A stretch of DNA of 64,000 nt from Polyangium mundeleinium (GCF_028369105.1 NZ_JAQNDO010000001.1:6480501-6544500); one strand, 5' to 3'; shown: positions 25,906 through 34,720, counted from the first letter of the stretch. The notes: generated from the letters alone by a model not told the origin. Numbers and translations: made by a program.

Positions 25906-27792
25906 ATGCCGGTCGAGCTGTCGGTCAAGGAAGTGCGGGAAGAGCTCTCGCGCGCCGCGGGCGCCGCCGAGGTGGGCGGAGGCGAGCGCGCGACGCTCCT
26001 CCTGGGGCGGCTGTTTCACGAGGTTTTTGCGGAGGCGATCGGCCGGGACCCCGGGCGGAGCGGCGTGCGGGTTCTGATGGAAGCCGGGCCGGATCGCGAG
26101 ATCGCATCCGAGCGCCTGATCGCGCACCTCTACCGGGTGCTCGTGGGTCCGCGCCTTGCGCGCCATCACGCGCACCTGCGCGAGACGACCCCGCAGGTGC
26201 TCGTCTTCTGGCAAGCCACGCAGAACCTTGCTCGCTGGCTCGCGGGGATCACCTGGGCTCTGGTCGACGCGGACCGGCCGATGTCCTGGGAAGAGGTCAC
26301 CCAGGCGCTCCACGCGGAGGTGTCGCTCGCGTGCGAGCTGCGCGAGCCTGGCTGGACCGACACCGTGCGCCTCGTCGGAATCGCGGATGCGCTCCTCCAT
26401 GTGCCAGGAAAGCCCCATTTCTGCGCGCTGGAGCTCAAGCTTGGGCGCGCGAATCCCGCCGTGGATCTCGGGCAGGCCGCTCTCTACCGCCTGATCGCCG
26501 CCCGCATGTCGAGGGGCGCCGGCGCAAGCGCCCTCGCGCTCGTGCGCTTCTCCCCGGAGATCGAGGAGACGCTCATCAGCGCGGCGCAGGTGGTCGAGGC
26601 CGAGGCGAGGCTGCTCGCCCTCATCGGCACCCTGACCGGCGTCGCCCTCCGCTCGCCTGCGCCGGTCAGGGCACCAAAGCGCCCGTCGATGACACCCACC
26701 GACGCGCCGAAGCAGAAGCCCCAAACGAGCTACGCCGAGCTGGGTTTGAAGCTCGCGCGGGCATTTCGCGAGTATGGACGTTCGATCGAGATCACGGGCG
26801 AGCCTGCCGTGGGCCCGCGTTTCCTCCGCTTCGAGGCGCGGCTCGGGCGGGGCGTGACGTTCGACCAGATCGCACGGCTGACGACGGAGGTGGGGCTCAA
26901 GGTGGGGGTCGGCAAGGAGCCCATCGTCTCCAGGGACGGCGGGCGCCTGTGCATGGATCTCCAGCGCCCGGATCCGCAAACGGTGCCCTTCTCGGTGGTG
27001 GTCGCCGCGCTCGGCCCGCGCGACACGCGGCACGGCTCGTCCCGGCTGCCGCTCGGCGTGGACCTCGACGGGAAGCTTCGCTTCGCGGATCTCGCGAGCC
27101 CGATCAACGCCCACGTGCTCGTCGCCGGGACGACGGGCAGCGGCAAGACGGAGTGGCTGCGGATGGCCATCGCGGGGCTCATGCACGCGAACACTCCCGA
27201 GACGCTGCGGCTCGTGCTCGTGGACCCCAAGCTCTCGGCCTTCCTGGAGCTGCGGCGCTCGCGCTACCTCTGGCCCAAGCACGGCCTATGGGTGCCGGGC
27301 GACAAGGACGTGGTGGAGGTGCTGGAGGATCTCGTCGACGAAATGGATCGTCGGTACAAGGCGTTCGGCGCGCTGGGCGTCGACGATCTCACGCGCTTCG
27401 TCGAAAAGAAGGGCAGGCCGCTGCCGCGGATCGTCCTCTTCTGCGACGAATATTTCGCGCTGATCTCGCAGGACCGGCAGCAGCGCAAGCAGATCGAGGG
27501 GGCCATCTCGCTCCTCGGCGCCAAGGCGCGCGCAGCAGGCATTCACCTGGTGATCGCGACGCAGCAGCCGAGCCGCCAGGTCATCCAGGGCGCGCTCGAT
27601 TCGAACATGCCATGCCGCGTGGGGCTCATGACCCAAAGCGCGATCGAGTCGCGCATGATCCTGCAAGCGCCGGGGGCAGAACGACTGACGGGGTATGGCG
27701 ACTTGTTGTACAAGGACGTCGGGGATCCAATTCGACTCCAGGCCCCCTATCTGTCGGCGGAGGAGCGGGCGCGGATGTTCGGCGGCGGCTAA
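25906..27792 (+). CDS. PD-(D/E)XK nuclease fused to FtsK/SpoIIIE-type DNA translocase
   Basis: 628 residues. The N-terminal part (1-245) matches the RecB/AddB/Cas4-like PD-(D/E)XK group: GRLFHEVF with H38, GIADALL with D161, ALELKLG with E176 and K178, then QAALY with Q190 and Y194 (QxxxY motif). A Pro/Lys linker (250-272) leads to the FtsK core. An alpha-domain-like segment (280-350) precedes LPLGVDLDGKL, Walker A GTTGSGKT (408-415), VLVDPK, Walker B IVLFCDEYFAL (D514/E515), and GAKARAAGIHLVIATQQPS, SNMPCRVG and SRMIL. There are no membrane helices and no gamma (KOPS-reading) domain. This is a soluble DNA pump with its own nuclease. GGGAGA precedes the ATG. It overlaps the stop of the convergent gene by 4 bp. 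Confidence 0.85.
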   Translation: MPVELSVKEVREELSRAAGAAEVGGGERATLLLGRLFHEVFAEAIGRDPGRSGVRVLMEAGPDREIASERLIAHLYRVLVGPRLARHHAHLRETTPQVLVFWQATQNLARWLAGITWALVDADRPMSWEEVTQALHAEVSLACELREPGWTDTVRLVGIADALLHVPGKPHFCALELKLGRANPAVDLGQAALYRLIAARMSRGAGASALALVRFSPEIEETLISAAQVVEAEARLLALIGTLTGVALRSPAPVRAPKRPSMTPTDAPKQKPQTSYAELGLKLARAFREYGRSIEITGEPAVGPRFLRFEARLGRGVTFDQIARLTTEVGLKVGVGKEPIVSRDGGRLCMDLQRPDPQTVPFSVVVAALGPRDTRHGSSRLPLGVDLDGKLRFADLASPINAHVLVAGTTGSGKTEWLRMAIAGLMHANTPETLRLVLVDPKLSAFLELRRSRYLWPKHGLWVPGDKDVVEVLEDLVDEMDRRYKAFGALGVDDLTRFVEKKGRPLPRIVLFCDEYFALISQDRQQRKQIEGAISLLGAKARAAGIHLVIATQQPSRQVIQGALDSNMPCRVGLMTQSAIESRMILQAPGAERLTGYGDLLYKDVGDPIRLQAPYLSAEERARMFGGG

Positions 27793-28529
27793 TCCTCGTT
27801 CCAGGTCGGCCCAACATGAAAACCTTTCCCCCGGAGGATCTTGTGGTTCTCCTGGAGAAGCGCAGCGCGGAGCGGCCCCGTCTGCGTATCGATGCTCTCC
27901 TCGATGTTGAGCAGACGCGGCGTGATGAAATCCCTGATGGCCGGCTCCTTCGTTCCCTGGAGAACGGTGAACGATTTGTTGTATTCGGCTTCTTCGTCCT
28001 CCAGGCCGCGAATCAACGAGCCTATCTGGGCCACTCTTGCAGCATCCATCCGGACGGTCGGAACGACGCGGGTGCCGTTTGGCAGCGACTTTCCGGCCCC
28101 TCCGCATACCGCCCATACCACGCCGCGTTGCCCCGGCGGAACGACGATCCTGGAGAGCGCGTAGTAGGCCTGATGCTCGCTGAGCTTGCCATTCTGCTGA
28201 TCCTCATACCCTACGAGGGTCGTGCCGTAATCGATCCGAAGAGGCGCGTTTCTTGGCGCGTGCACGCAGAATGCGCCATGAAAAAGAATCCTGGTCAGCC
28301 AGTAGGGGGTCCGCTTCGTCCCGCCGTTGCAATCCGGTACGATGTCCCCGGCCATTCCCTGGTTCGGCCTGGATTCTGCCGCTGCCGGCTGGGATGCCTT
28401 GGAGCCCGCCGAGGCCACAGGCGACGTGTCCGCTTCGGCCGCGGGCGCGGGGACAGCCGCCAGCATCCCGAGGACCACGGCGATCCCAAAGCATCGTCGA
28501 AGTGTCGAACCCCTCGTCTCGTTTTTCAT
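27789..28529 (-). CDS. Exported protein of unknown function, third gene of receptor-kinase operon
   Basis: 246 residues. The signal peptide FGIAVVLGMLAAVPAPAAEA is Sec-type; the mature part is a Ser/Ala/Pro linker followed by a compact domain with DCNGGTKRTPYWL, AFCVHAPRNAPLRIDYGTTLVGYEDQQ and VWAVCGGAGKSLPNG. Three Cys may form a disulfide and there is a free Cys. I do not recognise a family. The ATG at 28529 has GGAG seven bases upstream and lies 4 bp after the stop of the LysM gene, so it is co-transcribed with it and with the receptor kinase. Its stop overlaps that of the nuclease-FtsK gene. Confidence 0.65.
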   Translation of the reverse strand: MKNETRGSTLRRCFGIAVVLGMLAAVPAPAAEADTSPVASAGSKASQPAAAESRPNQGMAGDIVPDCNGGTKRTPYWLTRILFHGAFCVHAPRNAPLRIDYGTTLVGYEDQQNGKLSEHQAYYALSRIVVPPGQRGVVWAVCGGAGKSLPNGTRVVPTVRMDAARVAQIGSLIRGLEDEEAEYNKSFTVLQGTKEPAIRDFITPRLLNIEESIDTQTGPLRAALLQENHKILRGKGFHVGPTWNED

Positions 28530-28533
28530 GACT

Positions 28534-29274
28534 CTACTCCAGCATGGCGCTGCAATCACGCGCAGAGGCCTCCGGCTGGTCGTACGGCAAGGTCGCAGGG
28601 ATATGGCTGCACGACGCGCCTCCGTCGAGGAACCTCTTCGCGACCCCGAGGCATTCATAATAACAAAGCGACTGGAACTTGCCGCACACCGCGACGGCAC
28701 AGCGATGCAAGTCGTTCTCCGGGTGCTGGTACCATTTGGGCGGGGTCTCTCTCGACACCGCGCTGCTCGCCGCGGATATCGGGGCATAGCCCGGGAGCGC
28801 AGCGGTTGGCTCGGGAGGCCTGATCCCGAGAGGACGCACGTCCGTTGCGATCTGCCCCAGGTCGTCCAGGTCCACCCGCTTCTTGCGCGCGATCATCTCC
28901 GCGATCTCGCGCTTCAGGGGCGCGTTCCGCCTCTCGTACTGGACCCCCGCCGACGTCGCGAGCTCCTTGGGCAGCACGATCCGGGTCTTCGGCCAGATCG
29001 TCCCGGTGCTGAACGGCTTGGGCGGCACACCACGCTTGCTGGCGTCAAGCATATATTTATCGTGCGCTTCTCGCAGGACGGCCTCATTCTTCTTGAAGAT
29101 CAGCTTGAAAGCCGCCGGGTCCCCGTAATATCGCGTTGCCACCAGGTAGAGGGTGTCAGATTCGGTGATCTCGTAGACGAGCTCGTTCGTCTGGCCCGCG
29201 CTCGCCGCGGTGCATGTACCGGCGACGAGCATGGCGACCATCAAGGCGCGTCGAAACATCCTCATTCGAATCAT
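28534..29274 (-). CDS. Secreted LysM-like protein
   Basis: 246 residues. Signal peptide RRALMVAMLVAGTCTAASA. The first ~60 mature residues, YEITESDTLYLVATRYYGDPAAFKLIFKKNEAVL..., match the LysM pattern (binding to peptidoglycan or chitin sugars), followed by TIWPKTRIVLPKEL, the usual end of the module. The C-terminal part has six Cys (RCAVAVCGKFQSLCYYECLG and SCSHI...RDC), indicating a disulfide-stabilised domain of unknown type. GGAG precedes the ATG at 29274. It lies 25 bp after the receptor kinase and 4 bp before the next exported protein. A cell-wall or exopolysaccharide role fits the LysM, but is inference. Confidence 0.75.
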   Translation of the reverse strand: MIRMRMFRRALMVAMLVAGTCTAASAGQTNELVYEITESDTLYLVATRYYGDPAAFKLIFKKNEAVLREAHDKYMLDASKRGVPPKPFSTGTIWPKTRIVLPKELATSAGVQYERRNAPLKREIAEMIARKKRVDLDDLGQIATDVRPLGIRPPEPTAALPGYAPISAASSAVSRETPPKWYQHPENDLHRCAVAVCGKFQSLCYYECLGVAKRFLDGGASCSHIPATLPYDQPEASARDCSAMLE

Positions 29275-29299
29275 TGGTCTCCGCGTCCTCCCATATCGC

Positions 29300-31795
29300 T
29301 CATTTGGCGACCGATACGACTTCGCCCGATGCTTCGTTCACCCAGTACACGCGGGTCGCGTCGACCGCGATGCCCATCGGGCGCTGCTGCGCGGATGCGA
29401 GCAGCACGGGCTCCCGCGTCCCGTCGAGGCGTGCCTTCTTGACCATTCCGCCGTCATTCGTCCAGTACACCCACGTATCGTCGACGGCGACGCAGCGTGG
29501 CCCGGGCTCGTTCGCCGCAAGGACCTCGATCGGGCCGCCACGTCGCGCAATCGATAGGGTCCCGGATCCATTGCCTTCACGCGACCAGGCCACGACCTCC
29601 TCGCGAGGGTCGACGGCCACGGCAAACGGCTTCTCCTGGTTCTCGGCGACGAGCCAGGGTTCGCCTCGCTCTTTGAAGGACCACCCCCATATGCTGCCGC
29701 CTTGTTCCGTTCGCACGAAATAGACGCTTCGGCGCCCGGTGGCGAAGCCAAAAGGGTTCGGATCGGCGCCGCCGTACTCGAGCAGGGGCTTCTTCCCGAG
29801 CTCTCTCCGGGCGCCGAAGAGTGTTCCCTTCCCAGTATTCGCGTTCTGGAAGAGGAAAAAGGCACCGCCTTCCGAGGACGCGAGCCCCGCAATCTGCTGC
29901 TCGGGCTGGAGCCATTGCACCAGGGATTTTCGCGCGCCCGTGACGGAGTCGATCGTGAGCAGGCTCTTCGAGGACGTATCCGTCCAGTACCAGCGACCGG
30001 TATCGAACGCGATGCGTGTCGGCGCGCCCCCCACGGACATCGGCGCCGGGGGGCCTCCGCCTTTGCGCATGCGCCAGGCCTTGCCCTGCCTGGGAACAGT
30101 CCATGCCACGATACCATCCACGTCGTCGTCCACCGCGACACTGAGCGCGCCAGGCTCGTACGTCGCGAGGACGATCGGCTTGCACCGCCCGCCTTCCAAG
30201 GCCTCCGGCGTTGCCTGCGCGTCGACCTCGCACCCATCGGCGGGATCGCCGTTGCAATCGTGAAGCCCGGGTTCGCAGGTCGCCTTGCAGATCCCCTCCT
30301 GGCACGTCGCGCCGTCGCCGACGATTTTTTTGCAGGCGCGTCCGCAGATGCCGCAATGATCGGCGCTGGAAACGACGTCCGCCTCGCAACCATTGGCGGG
30401 GTTTCCATCACAATCCATGAAACCTGATTGGCACGTGGATGCGCACTGGCCCGCAACGCACGTGGTGCCACCGTGCTGATTCGTGCAAGTATTGCCGCAC
30501 GTTCCACAGTTCGCGGGAGCTCCGAGATCGGCCTCGCAACCGTTCGCCGGGTCCCCGTCGCAATCGGCGAAGTCTGTCGCGCATACGGGCGCACAAAAAC
30601 CCCCCGCGCAGCTCGTCGAGCCGTGCTCGTTGATGCATCGTACGCCACAAGCGCCGCAGCTCTCGACGCGCGTGAGATCCGCCTCGCACCCGTTGAGCAA
30701 GGACCCGTCGCAGTTGCCCTTGTGCGGGTCGCACGTCGACGAAAGGACGTCCGGGTGTGCGCTGGCGGTGACGAACATTCCCGCGAGGACGAGGGACGCC
30801 ATCGCTCCGCCGACCCAAATACGCCGCCGCTTGGGGACGGGCCGTGCCGGTGCGGGCGGTGAAACCTTCGAACCGTCCGGGAGAAGGTCGAACGCTGCGC
30901 AAAACTCGGCAGCCGACTGAAACCGCATCTGCGGGTCTCTCTGAAACGCGATACGGAAGAATGCGTTCACCTCGCCCGGAAGATGAGAGATGAGCGGCGG
31001 ACCATCGGTGGAGAGCAGAACGAGCCGTGCGACGTCGACGTGCGTCGCTCCCGCGAACGGCAACCTCCCCGTGAGGAGGCGGTAGAGCACAGCCGCGAGG
31101 GACCAGAGATCACTCCTGAAATCGACGCGGTTGGAATGGTGCCATTGCTCCGGGCTCATGTAGCTGACCGTGCCCATCGCCATGTTCTCTTGGGTGAGCT
31201 CGTCGTGCTCGCTCACGATGATCTCGGTCCCGGGATCCACCATCGGCTCGACGAGCTTCATCAAGCCGAAATCGACGATCTTGACCTTGCCCTCGACGCA
31301 GTAGATGTTCCCTGGCTTCAGATCGCGGTGAATCACGCCCGCCGCATGGGTCGCCTGCAGCCCTTTGCATAGCTGTTTGCAGATCGACTTCACCGTCGGC
31401 ATCGACATGGGCCCCTCGCGCTCGAGCCGCTTCGCGAGGCTCTCCCCCGTCAAGAGCTCCATCACCAGGAAGGGCGCCGGCTCGTCGCCATACTCGAAGC
31501 ACCGGAGGACGTACTCGCTGTCGATCAGGCAAAGCGCCTGCGCTTCCCGGCGGAATCGCTCGAGGTCGTCCGCTGCGTTCGTCCTCGGGATCTTGAGCGC
31601 GACCTTCAGATGAAGCTTCGTGTTGATCGCCTTCCAAACCTGCCCGAAGGCCCCCTCGCCCAGCTTGGAGATCAGTTCGAACCGACCGGCGAAGGTCCTG
31701 CCGGAACGAAGGTCGACCGGCTGGATGCCACCGACTTCGTCCGACGGGAGCTTCAGGGTGGGCACGCTGATGTCATCGCCAGTGGCCGTGTTCAT
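29300..31795 (-). CDS. Receptor-type Ser/Thr kinase with Cys-rich repeats and propeller
   Basis: 831 residues. Cytoplasmic kinase (about 38-305): GEGAFGQVW, K68, HRDLKPGN (156-163), DFG (175-177), MSPEQ; all catalytic residues are intact. One TM segment (about 326-345) follows. The outside part starts with four 'NGCEAD' Cys-rich repeats of the form CDGDPANGCEADL..CGTCGNTC (about 352-555). Then comes a six-bladed YWTD/propeller-like domain with VYWTNDGG, WVYWTN and VYWVNEASGEV (about 570-831). This is a classic bacterial receptor kinase: an extracytoplasmic sensor joined to a kinase. The ligand is unknown. The ATG at 31795 has GGTGG upstream. It heads an operon with the LysM and unknown exported proteins. 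Confidence 0.88.
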   Translation of the reverse strand: MNTATGDDISVPTLKLPSDEVGGIQPVDLRSGRTFAGRFELISKLGEGAFGQVWKAINTKLHLKVALKIPRTNAADDLERFRREAQALCLIDSEYVLRCFEYGDEPAPFLVMELLTGESLAKRLEREGPMSMPTVKSICKQLCKGLQATHAAGVIHRDLKPGNIYCVEGKVKIVDFGLMKLVEPMVDPGTEIIVSEHDELTQENMAMGTVSYMSPEQWHHSNRVDFRSDLWSLAAVLYRLLTGRLPFAGATHVDVARLVLLSTDGPPLISHLPGEVNAFFRIAFQRDPQMRFQSAAEFCAAFDLLPDGSKVSPPAPARPVPKRRRIWVGGAMASLVLAGMFVTASAHPDVLSSTCDPHKGNCDGSLLNGCEADLTRVESCGACGVRCINEHGSTSCAGGFCAPVCATDFADCDGDPANGCEADLGAPANCGTCGNTCTNQHGGTTCVAGQCASTCQSGFMDCDGNPANGCEADVVSSADHCGICGRACKKIVGDGATCQEGICKATCEPGLHDCNGDPADGCEVDAQATPEALEGGRCKPIVLATYEPGALSVAVDDDVDGIVAWTVPRQGKAWRMRKGGGPPAPMSVGGAPTRIAFDTGRWYWTDTSSKSLLTIDSVTGARKSLVQWLQPEQQIAGLASSEGGAFFLFQNANTGKGTLFGARRELGKKPLLEYGGADPNPFGFATGRRSVYFVRTEQGGSIWGWSFKERGEPWLVAENQEKPFAVAVDPREEVVAWSREGNGSGTLSIARRGGPIEVLAANEPGPRCVAVDDTWVYWTNDGGMVKKARLDGTREPVLLASAQQRPMGIAVDATRVYWVNEASGEVVSVAK

Positions 31796-32170
31796 GCTCG
31801 CGCCACCAGATTGCAGCAATGAGATGGGCTGGCCAAACTTTCGATTCCTTCTCGACGTGTTTCTGACGAACGACCTGGATACGTATTTCTGCGTATGGAC
31901 TTCGGGGCGATATCGTGCATGCGGGCGCCAGCGATCCCGATCACACGCGACACGGGACACCACGATGACATCGAGGGACCGCCGCCGCCTGGATGCACCT
32001 GACCGCCCGAAAAGCCTCCAACTGCGCTCTGCCGGATGCACATACCGTCGGAGATGCCCGGAAAAACGGGCCCGGACCGCGGGCATGGCGCGTGCAATGC
32101 CGCAGGGCAACCCTGCCGCGCGATCTTCATTGAATCGGCGGCGCGATTCCCTGCGAGCAAGGAGCTTTCC
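31796..32170. promoter_or_regulatory. 375-bp divergent region between receptor kinase and terpene operon
   Basis: No gene is supported in either direction. The region carries the -24/-12 promoter described at 32086-32100, a small hairpin GCCCG-GAAAAA-CGGGC at 32056-32071 and the ribosome site AAGGAG at 32159-32164. The receptor-kinase promoter should lie between 31796 and about 31900, where the sequence is less GC-rich (ACGTATTTCTGCGTATGG at 31881-31898), but no clear -35/-10 pair stands out. Confidence 0.45.
32086..32100 (+). promoter_or_regulatory. Sigma54 (-24/-12) promoter match
   Basis: TGGCGCGTGCAATGC matches the sigma54 consensus TGGCACG-N4-TTGC at nine of eleven fixed positions, and the invariant GG and GC are separated by exactly 10 bases. 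The predicted start of transcription is near 32112, leaving a leader of about 60 bases with AAGGAG before ATG 32171. The operon it would drive ends in an FHA-sigma54 activator. No activator-binding site was identified upstream. Confidence 0.6.
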
Positions 32171-34699
32171 ATGCAATCTCCGCGTTGGTTCGAGGTCAAA
32201 GTTCAGTCGCCCTGGCGGGCCGCGAGGAAGCAGGCGCGTCGTATCATCCTGCTGCCGGACGGAAACCATCGCAAAGGCGAATCCGGTCGCGATTACGCCG
32301 CCGGAGCAGCCAAGGTCGTCGGCTGCGCCGAGCACATCGCGCTGCGCGGCGACGTGGAAACGCTGCTCGTCTGCATCGCTTCACGTCAAAACGTCGACAA
32401 GAGGCCGGAAGCATTCTTCGACGTCGTCGCCGCGCAATTCGAGTGGTTACGCACGGAGATCCGAGAAGGCCGGGCGCTCGTTCCGCGCGGGATCCGTTGC
32501 AGCGTGCGCGGGAACCTCGCACGAATGCGCGCATCGGGCGGCGCCCGGGCCAGGCTCCTCGCCAGCATCGAGGCAGCCTGCGAGGCGACGAGGTCTCTGC
32601 CGGAGCCGCGGATGGACCTCGAGTTCTGGATCGACTATCCGGACGAGCTTGCCTGGGAGCGGGACGTTGATCTCGTCCTCCGCACCGGCGCCGAAGAGCC
32701 GGACGTCGTGCGTCCCGGCTTCTGCCTTCCTCCTTTCGTGCCGTGCGTCGCGACGACGACGTTGTGGCCCGACGTCCATCCCGAGGAGATCGGACGTCTC
32801 ATCGATCGAGGCCTGCGGGACGTATCGTCCCATTTCGCTCCCGGATACGATCTCGACCTGGTGTTCGAGCTCATTCATGCGCTGCCGCGCTCTCGCATCC
32901 CTGCGCCGATGCGAATCACCATTCCCGTCTGCGCCTCGGCAGACGAGGTCGACGCAAGGCTCGAAGCCCTCCACGCCGATCCGACACGTGCGCCCGCCGT
33001 GCAGGTGAGCTGCCTGGGTTCGCGCGGATTGCGTGGTCACGAGCGCGCGCTCGTCGACGATGCCTGGTACGCCATTCGAATCGTCCCAGCGGCCCGCGGG
33101 TCCGATGGCATTGCCGAGGACGACGACGCGGTCATCGCCCCGGGCCAAGCTGCACAGAACGTCCTCCTCGCCGCACCTGCCACGGCAGCGGCGCCGGTCC
33201 ATCCGTGCGCTCCCACGGCAGAGGGCATTCTTCATGCGCTCCGGCGCGCGGTTCGTTTCCCCGTCGCGCACATCCTTTTGCAGGGCGCGGACAGGAGTCG
33301 AGGGCCCTTGACCTCGGTCGAGCCGCCCTGGCCCGCCGAGCTCCTCGACCTCATCGAGGTGACGGCAGCGAAGCCCGAGCGCTCGATCGAGCAAATCGTG
33401 CGCGCGCGTTTGCCGAGCGCCGCCGACGCGGACGCCGAGCGCGACCTGCTCGTCGAGGCCATGTCGGCGCGGGTGCTCGGCGAGGTCTTGTCGGAGGGGC
33501 TCCTGCTCCCGGATCGAGCCTTGCGCCAGGGAGATCGCAATTATGCGTATACAGGCGCCTACATGATGCTCCGCGTGCCGGACGAGGCGAACCCGACGGG
33601 GGAGGGGTGGGAGCGTTCGGCGGAGCTGGCCATTCGTTGCATGCTCGCGATTTCCGCAGGCGACAATGGTGTCTTCGACCGGGTCCTGCCAGGCGAGATG
33701 CCGGACGCATGGCGCGCGCGGCTGCAATCTGCGGCGCATCATCTGGAGGAGATCGCCCGCGGAGAGGGACCTGCCGCTCCCCCCGTCGGGCCAGGCATGC
33801 GGATCGTCGACGCCATCGGAAAGCAATGGGAGAGACTCTTCGCGCGCCACGCGAGCGCGAGCGGCGCGCTCTCGCAGGCCTGCCGTGACGCGCTCGTACG
33901 CCATTATCGGGCCAATGCGCTCGAACGCGCGCCGGATGTCGTCGACAATCCCCTCGTGCGCCGGCTCGGGCTCGGCGGACCTCCGCGGCAGGAGGCGACC
34001 GCGGACATCGAAGCGAGGTATGCGTCCAGGGCGCCTGGCCCCGTCGGCGAACGAATTCGGCGCCTCGTGCACGAGCACGCGAGCGATCCAGCGCGCTTCG
34101 CCGAGCAGCAGCGCGAGCTTCGATTCCTGCTGCACATCGTGGACACGGCGCCCACCATTGCCGTGGAGGTCTTGTTCCTCTTCTGCGGGCTCGCGACGCC
34201 CGCAGAGCACGTCCACGAGATGCGCCTGCGAGCCTTGATCGAGGTCGGGCAGCTCGCCGACCATACCTTCAGGTTGGCGAACGACCTCGCCAGCCTGAGC
34301 ATGAATGGGGGCGATCGAGATACCGGCAAGGAGAGCTGCCTGTCGATTCTGATCCCCAAGGGCGTTTCGACCTCGACGGGCGCAGCGGCCCTGGAACGTG
34401 CACGGGCGCTCGGAGAGAAGTACCTCGCATGGCTCGAGGAGCATCTGGGGCACGCGATGGCGAGGCTCGCGCCCCAGTGGCCCTCCATGGCGGAAAAGAT
34501 GATGCGAGCCGTTCACGTGGGCCGAGGCGTGTACCGGCGCGGGCACTACACGACCCTGTCGTCGGAGGAGATGCTCGCGCTCATCGGCGAGGTGAGTCGA
34601 GCGCGGCCCCGACTCGATCCTTCAGCAAATGCGCTCTCTGCGCGGGGCTCGTCCGCGTCCCCTGTGAATACTTTGCTTCCTCTCACGGGAACCGGGTAG
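32171..34699 (+). CDS. cis-Prenyltransferase / terpene-synthase-like fusion protein
   Basis: 842 residues. The N-terminal part (about 20-250) matches cis-prenyltransferases (UppS fold): RRIILLPDGNHRKGES with the catalytic-type D30 in DGN, RDYAAGA, ASRQNVDKRP, then DVDLVLRTGAEE (165-176) and the C-terminal TLWPDV (197-202), all in the usual order. The C-terminal half resembles class I terpene cyclases: helical, with DNGVFD (498-503) as a possible Asp-rich motif, RLANDLASLSMNGGDRDTGKE (701-721) at the place of the NSE/DTE motif, and RGVYRRGHY at the end. The NSE motif departs from the canonical form and the spacing to DNGVFD is long (about 206). The role proposed is to make and cyclise a cis-prenyl diphosphate; this is inference. 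ATG 32171 has AAGGAG upstream. Confidence 0.7.
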   Translation: MQSPRWFEVKVQSPWRAARKQARRIILLPDGNHRKGESGRDYAAGAAKVVGCAEHIALRGDVETLLVCIASRQNVDKRPEAFFDVVAAQFEWLRTEIREGRALVPRGIRCSVRGNLARMRASGGARARLLASIEAACEATRSLPEPRMDLEFWIDYPDELAWERDVDLVLRTGAEEPDVVRPGFCLPPFVPCVATTTLWPDVHPEEIGRLIDRGLRDVSSHFAPGYDLDLVFELIHALPRSRIPAPMRITIPVCASADEVDARLEALHADPTRAPAVQVSCLGSRGLRGHERALVDDAWYAIRIVPAARGSDGIAEDDDAVIAPGQAAQNVLLAAPATAAAPVHPCAPTAEGILHALRRAVRFPVAHILLQGADRSRGPLTSVEPPWPAELLDLIEVTAAKPERSIEQIVRARLPSAADADAERDLLVEAMSARVLGEVLSEGLLLPDRALRQGDRNYAYTGAYMMLRVPDEANPTGEGWERSAELAIRCMLAISAGDNGVFDRVLPGEMPDAWRARLQSAAHHLEEIARGEGPAAPPVGPGMRIVDAIGKQWERLFARHASASGALSQACRDALVRHYRANALERAPDVVDNPLVRRLGLGGPPRQEATADIEARYASRAPGPVGERIRRLVHEHASDPARFAEQQRELRFLLHIVDTAPTIAVEVLFLFCGLATPAEHVHEMRLRALIEVGQLADHTFRLANDLASLSMNGGDRDTGKESCLSILIPKGVSTSTGAAALERARALGEKYLAWLEEHLGHAMARLAPQWPSMAEKMMRAVHVGRGVYRRGHYTTLSSEEMLALIGEVSRARPRLDPSANALSARGSSASPVNTLLPLTGTG

Positions 34700-34720
34700 A
34701 TTGGCGAGACGAGGAGCATC

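Noticed and set aside
23935..27282. A 1,115-residue open frame on the minus strand opposite the AAA+/FtsK genes
   Set aside because: It reads RRRR/EELR-type low-complexity sequence typical of the reverse strand of very GC-rich coding DNA, and contains no recognisable domain; the plus-strand genes have clear motifs.
23066..27792. Integrative conjugative element using FtsK as coupling protein
   Set aside because: No integrase, relaxase, mating-pore gene, tRNA or attachment repeats near it, and base composition is like the surroundings.
25906..27792. Housekeeping chromosome-segregation FtsK
   Set aside because: It lacks the four N-terminal membrane helices and the gamma domain and has a nuclease domain instead; the neighbours are not cell-division genes.
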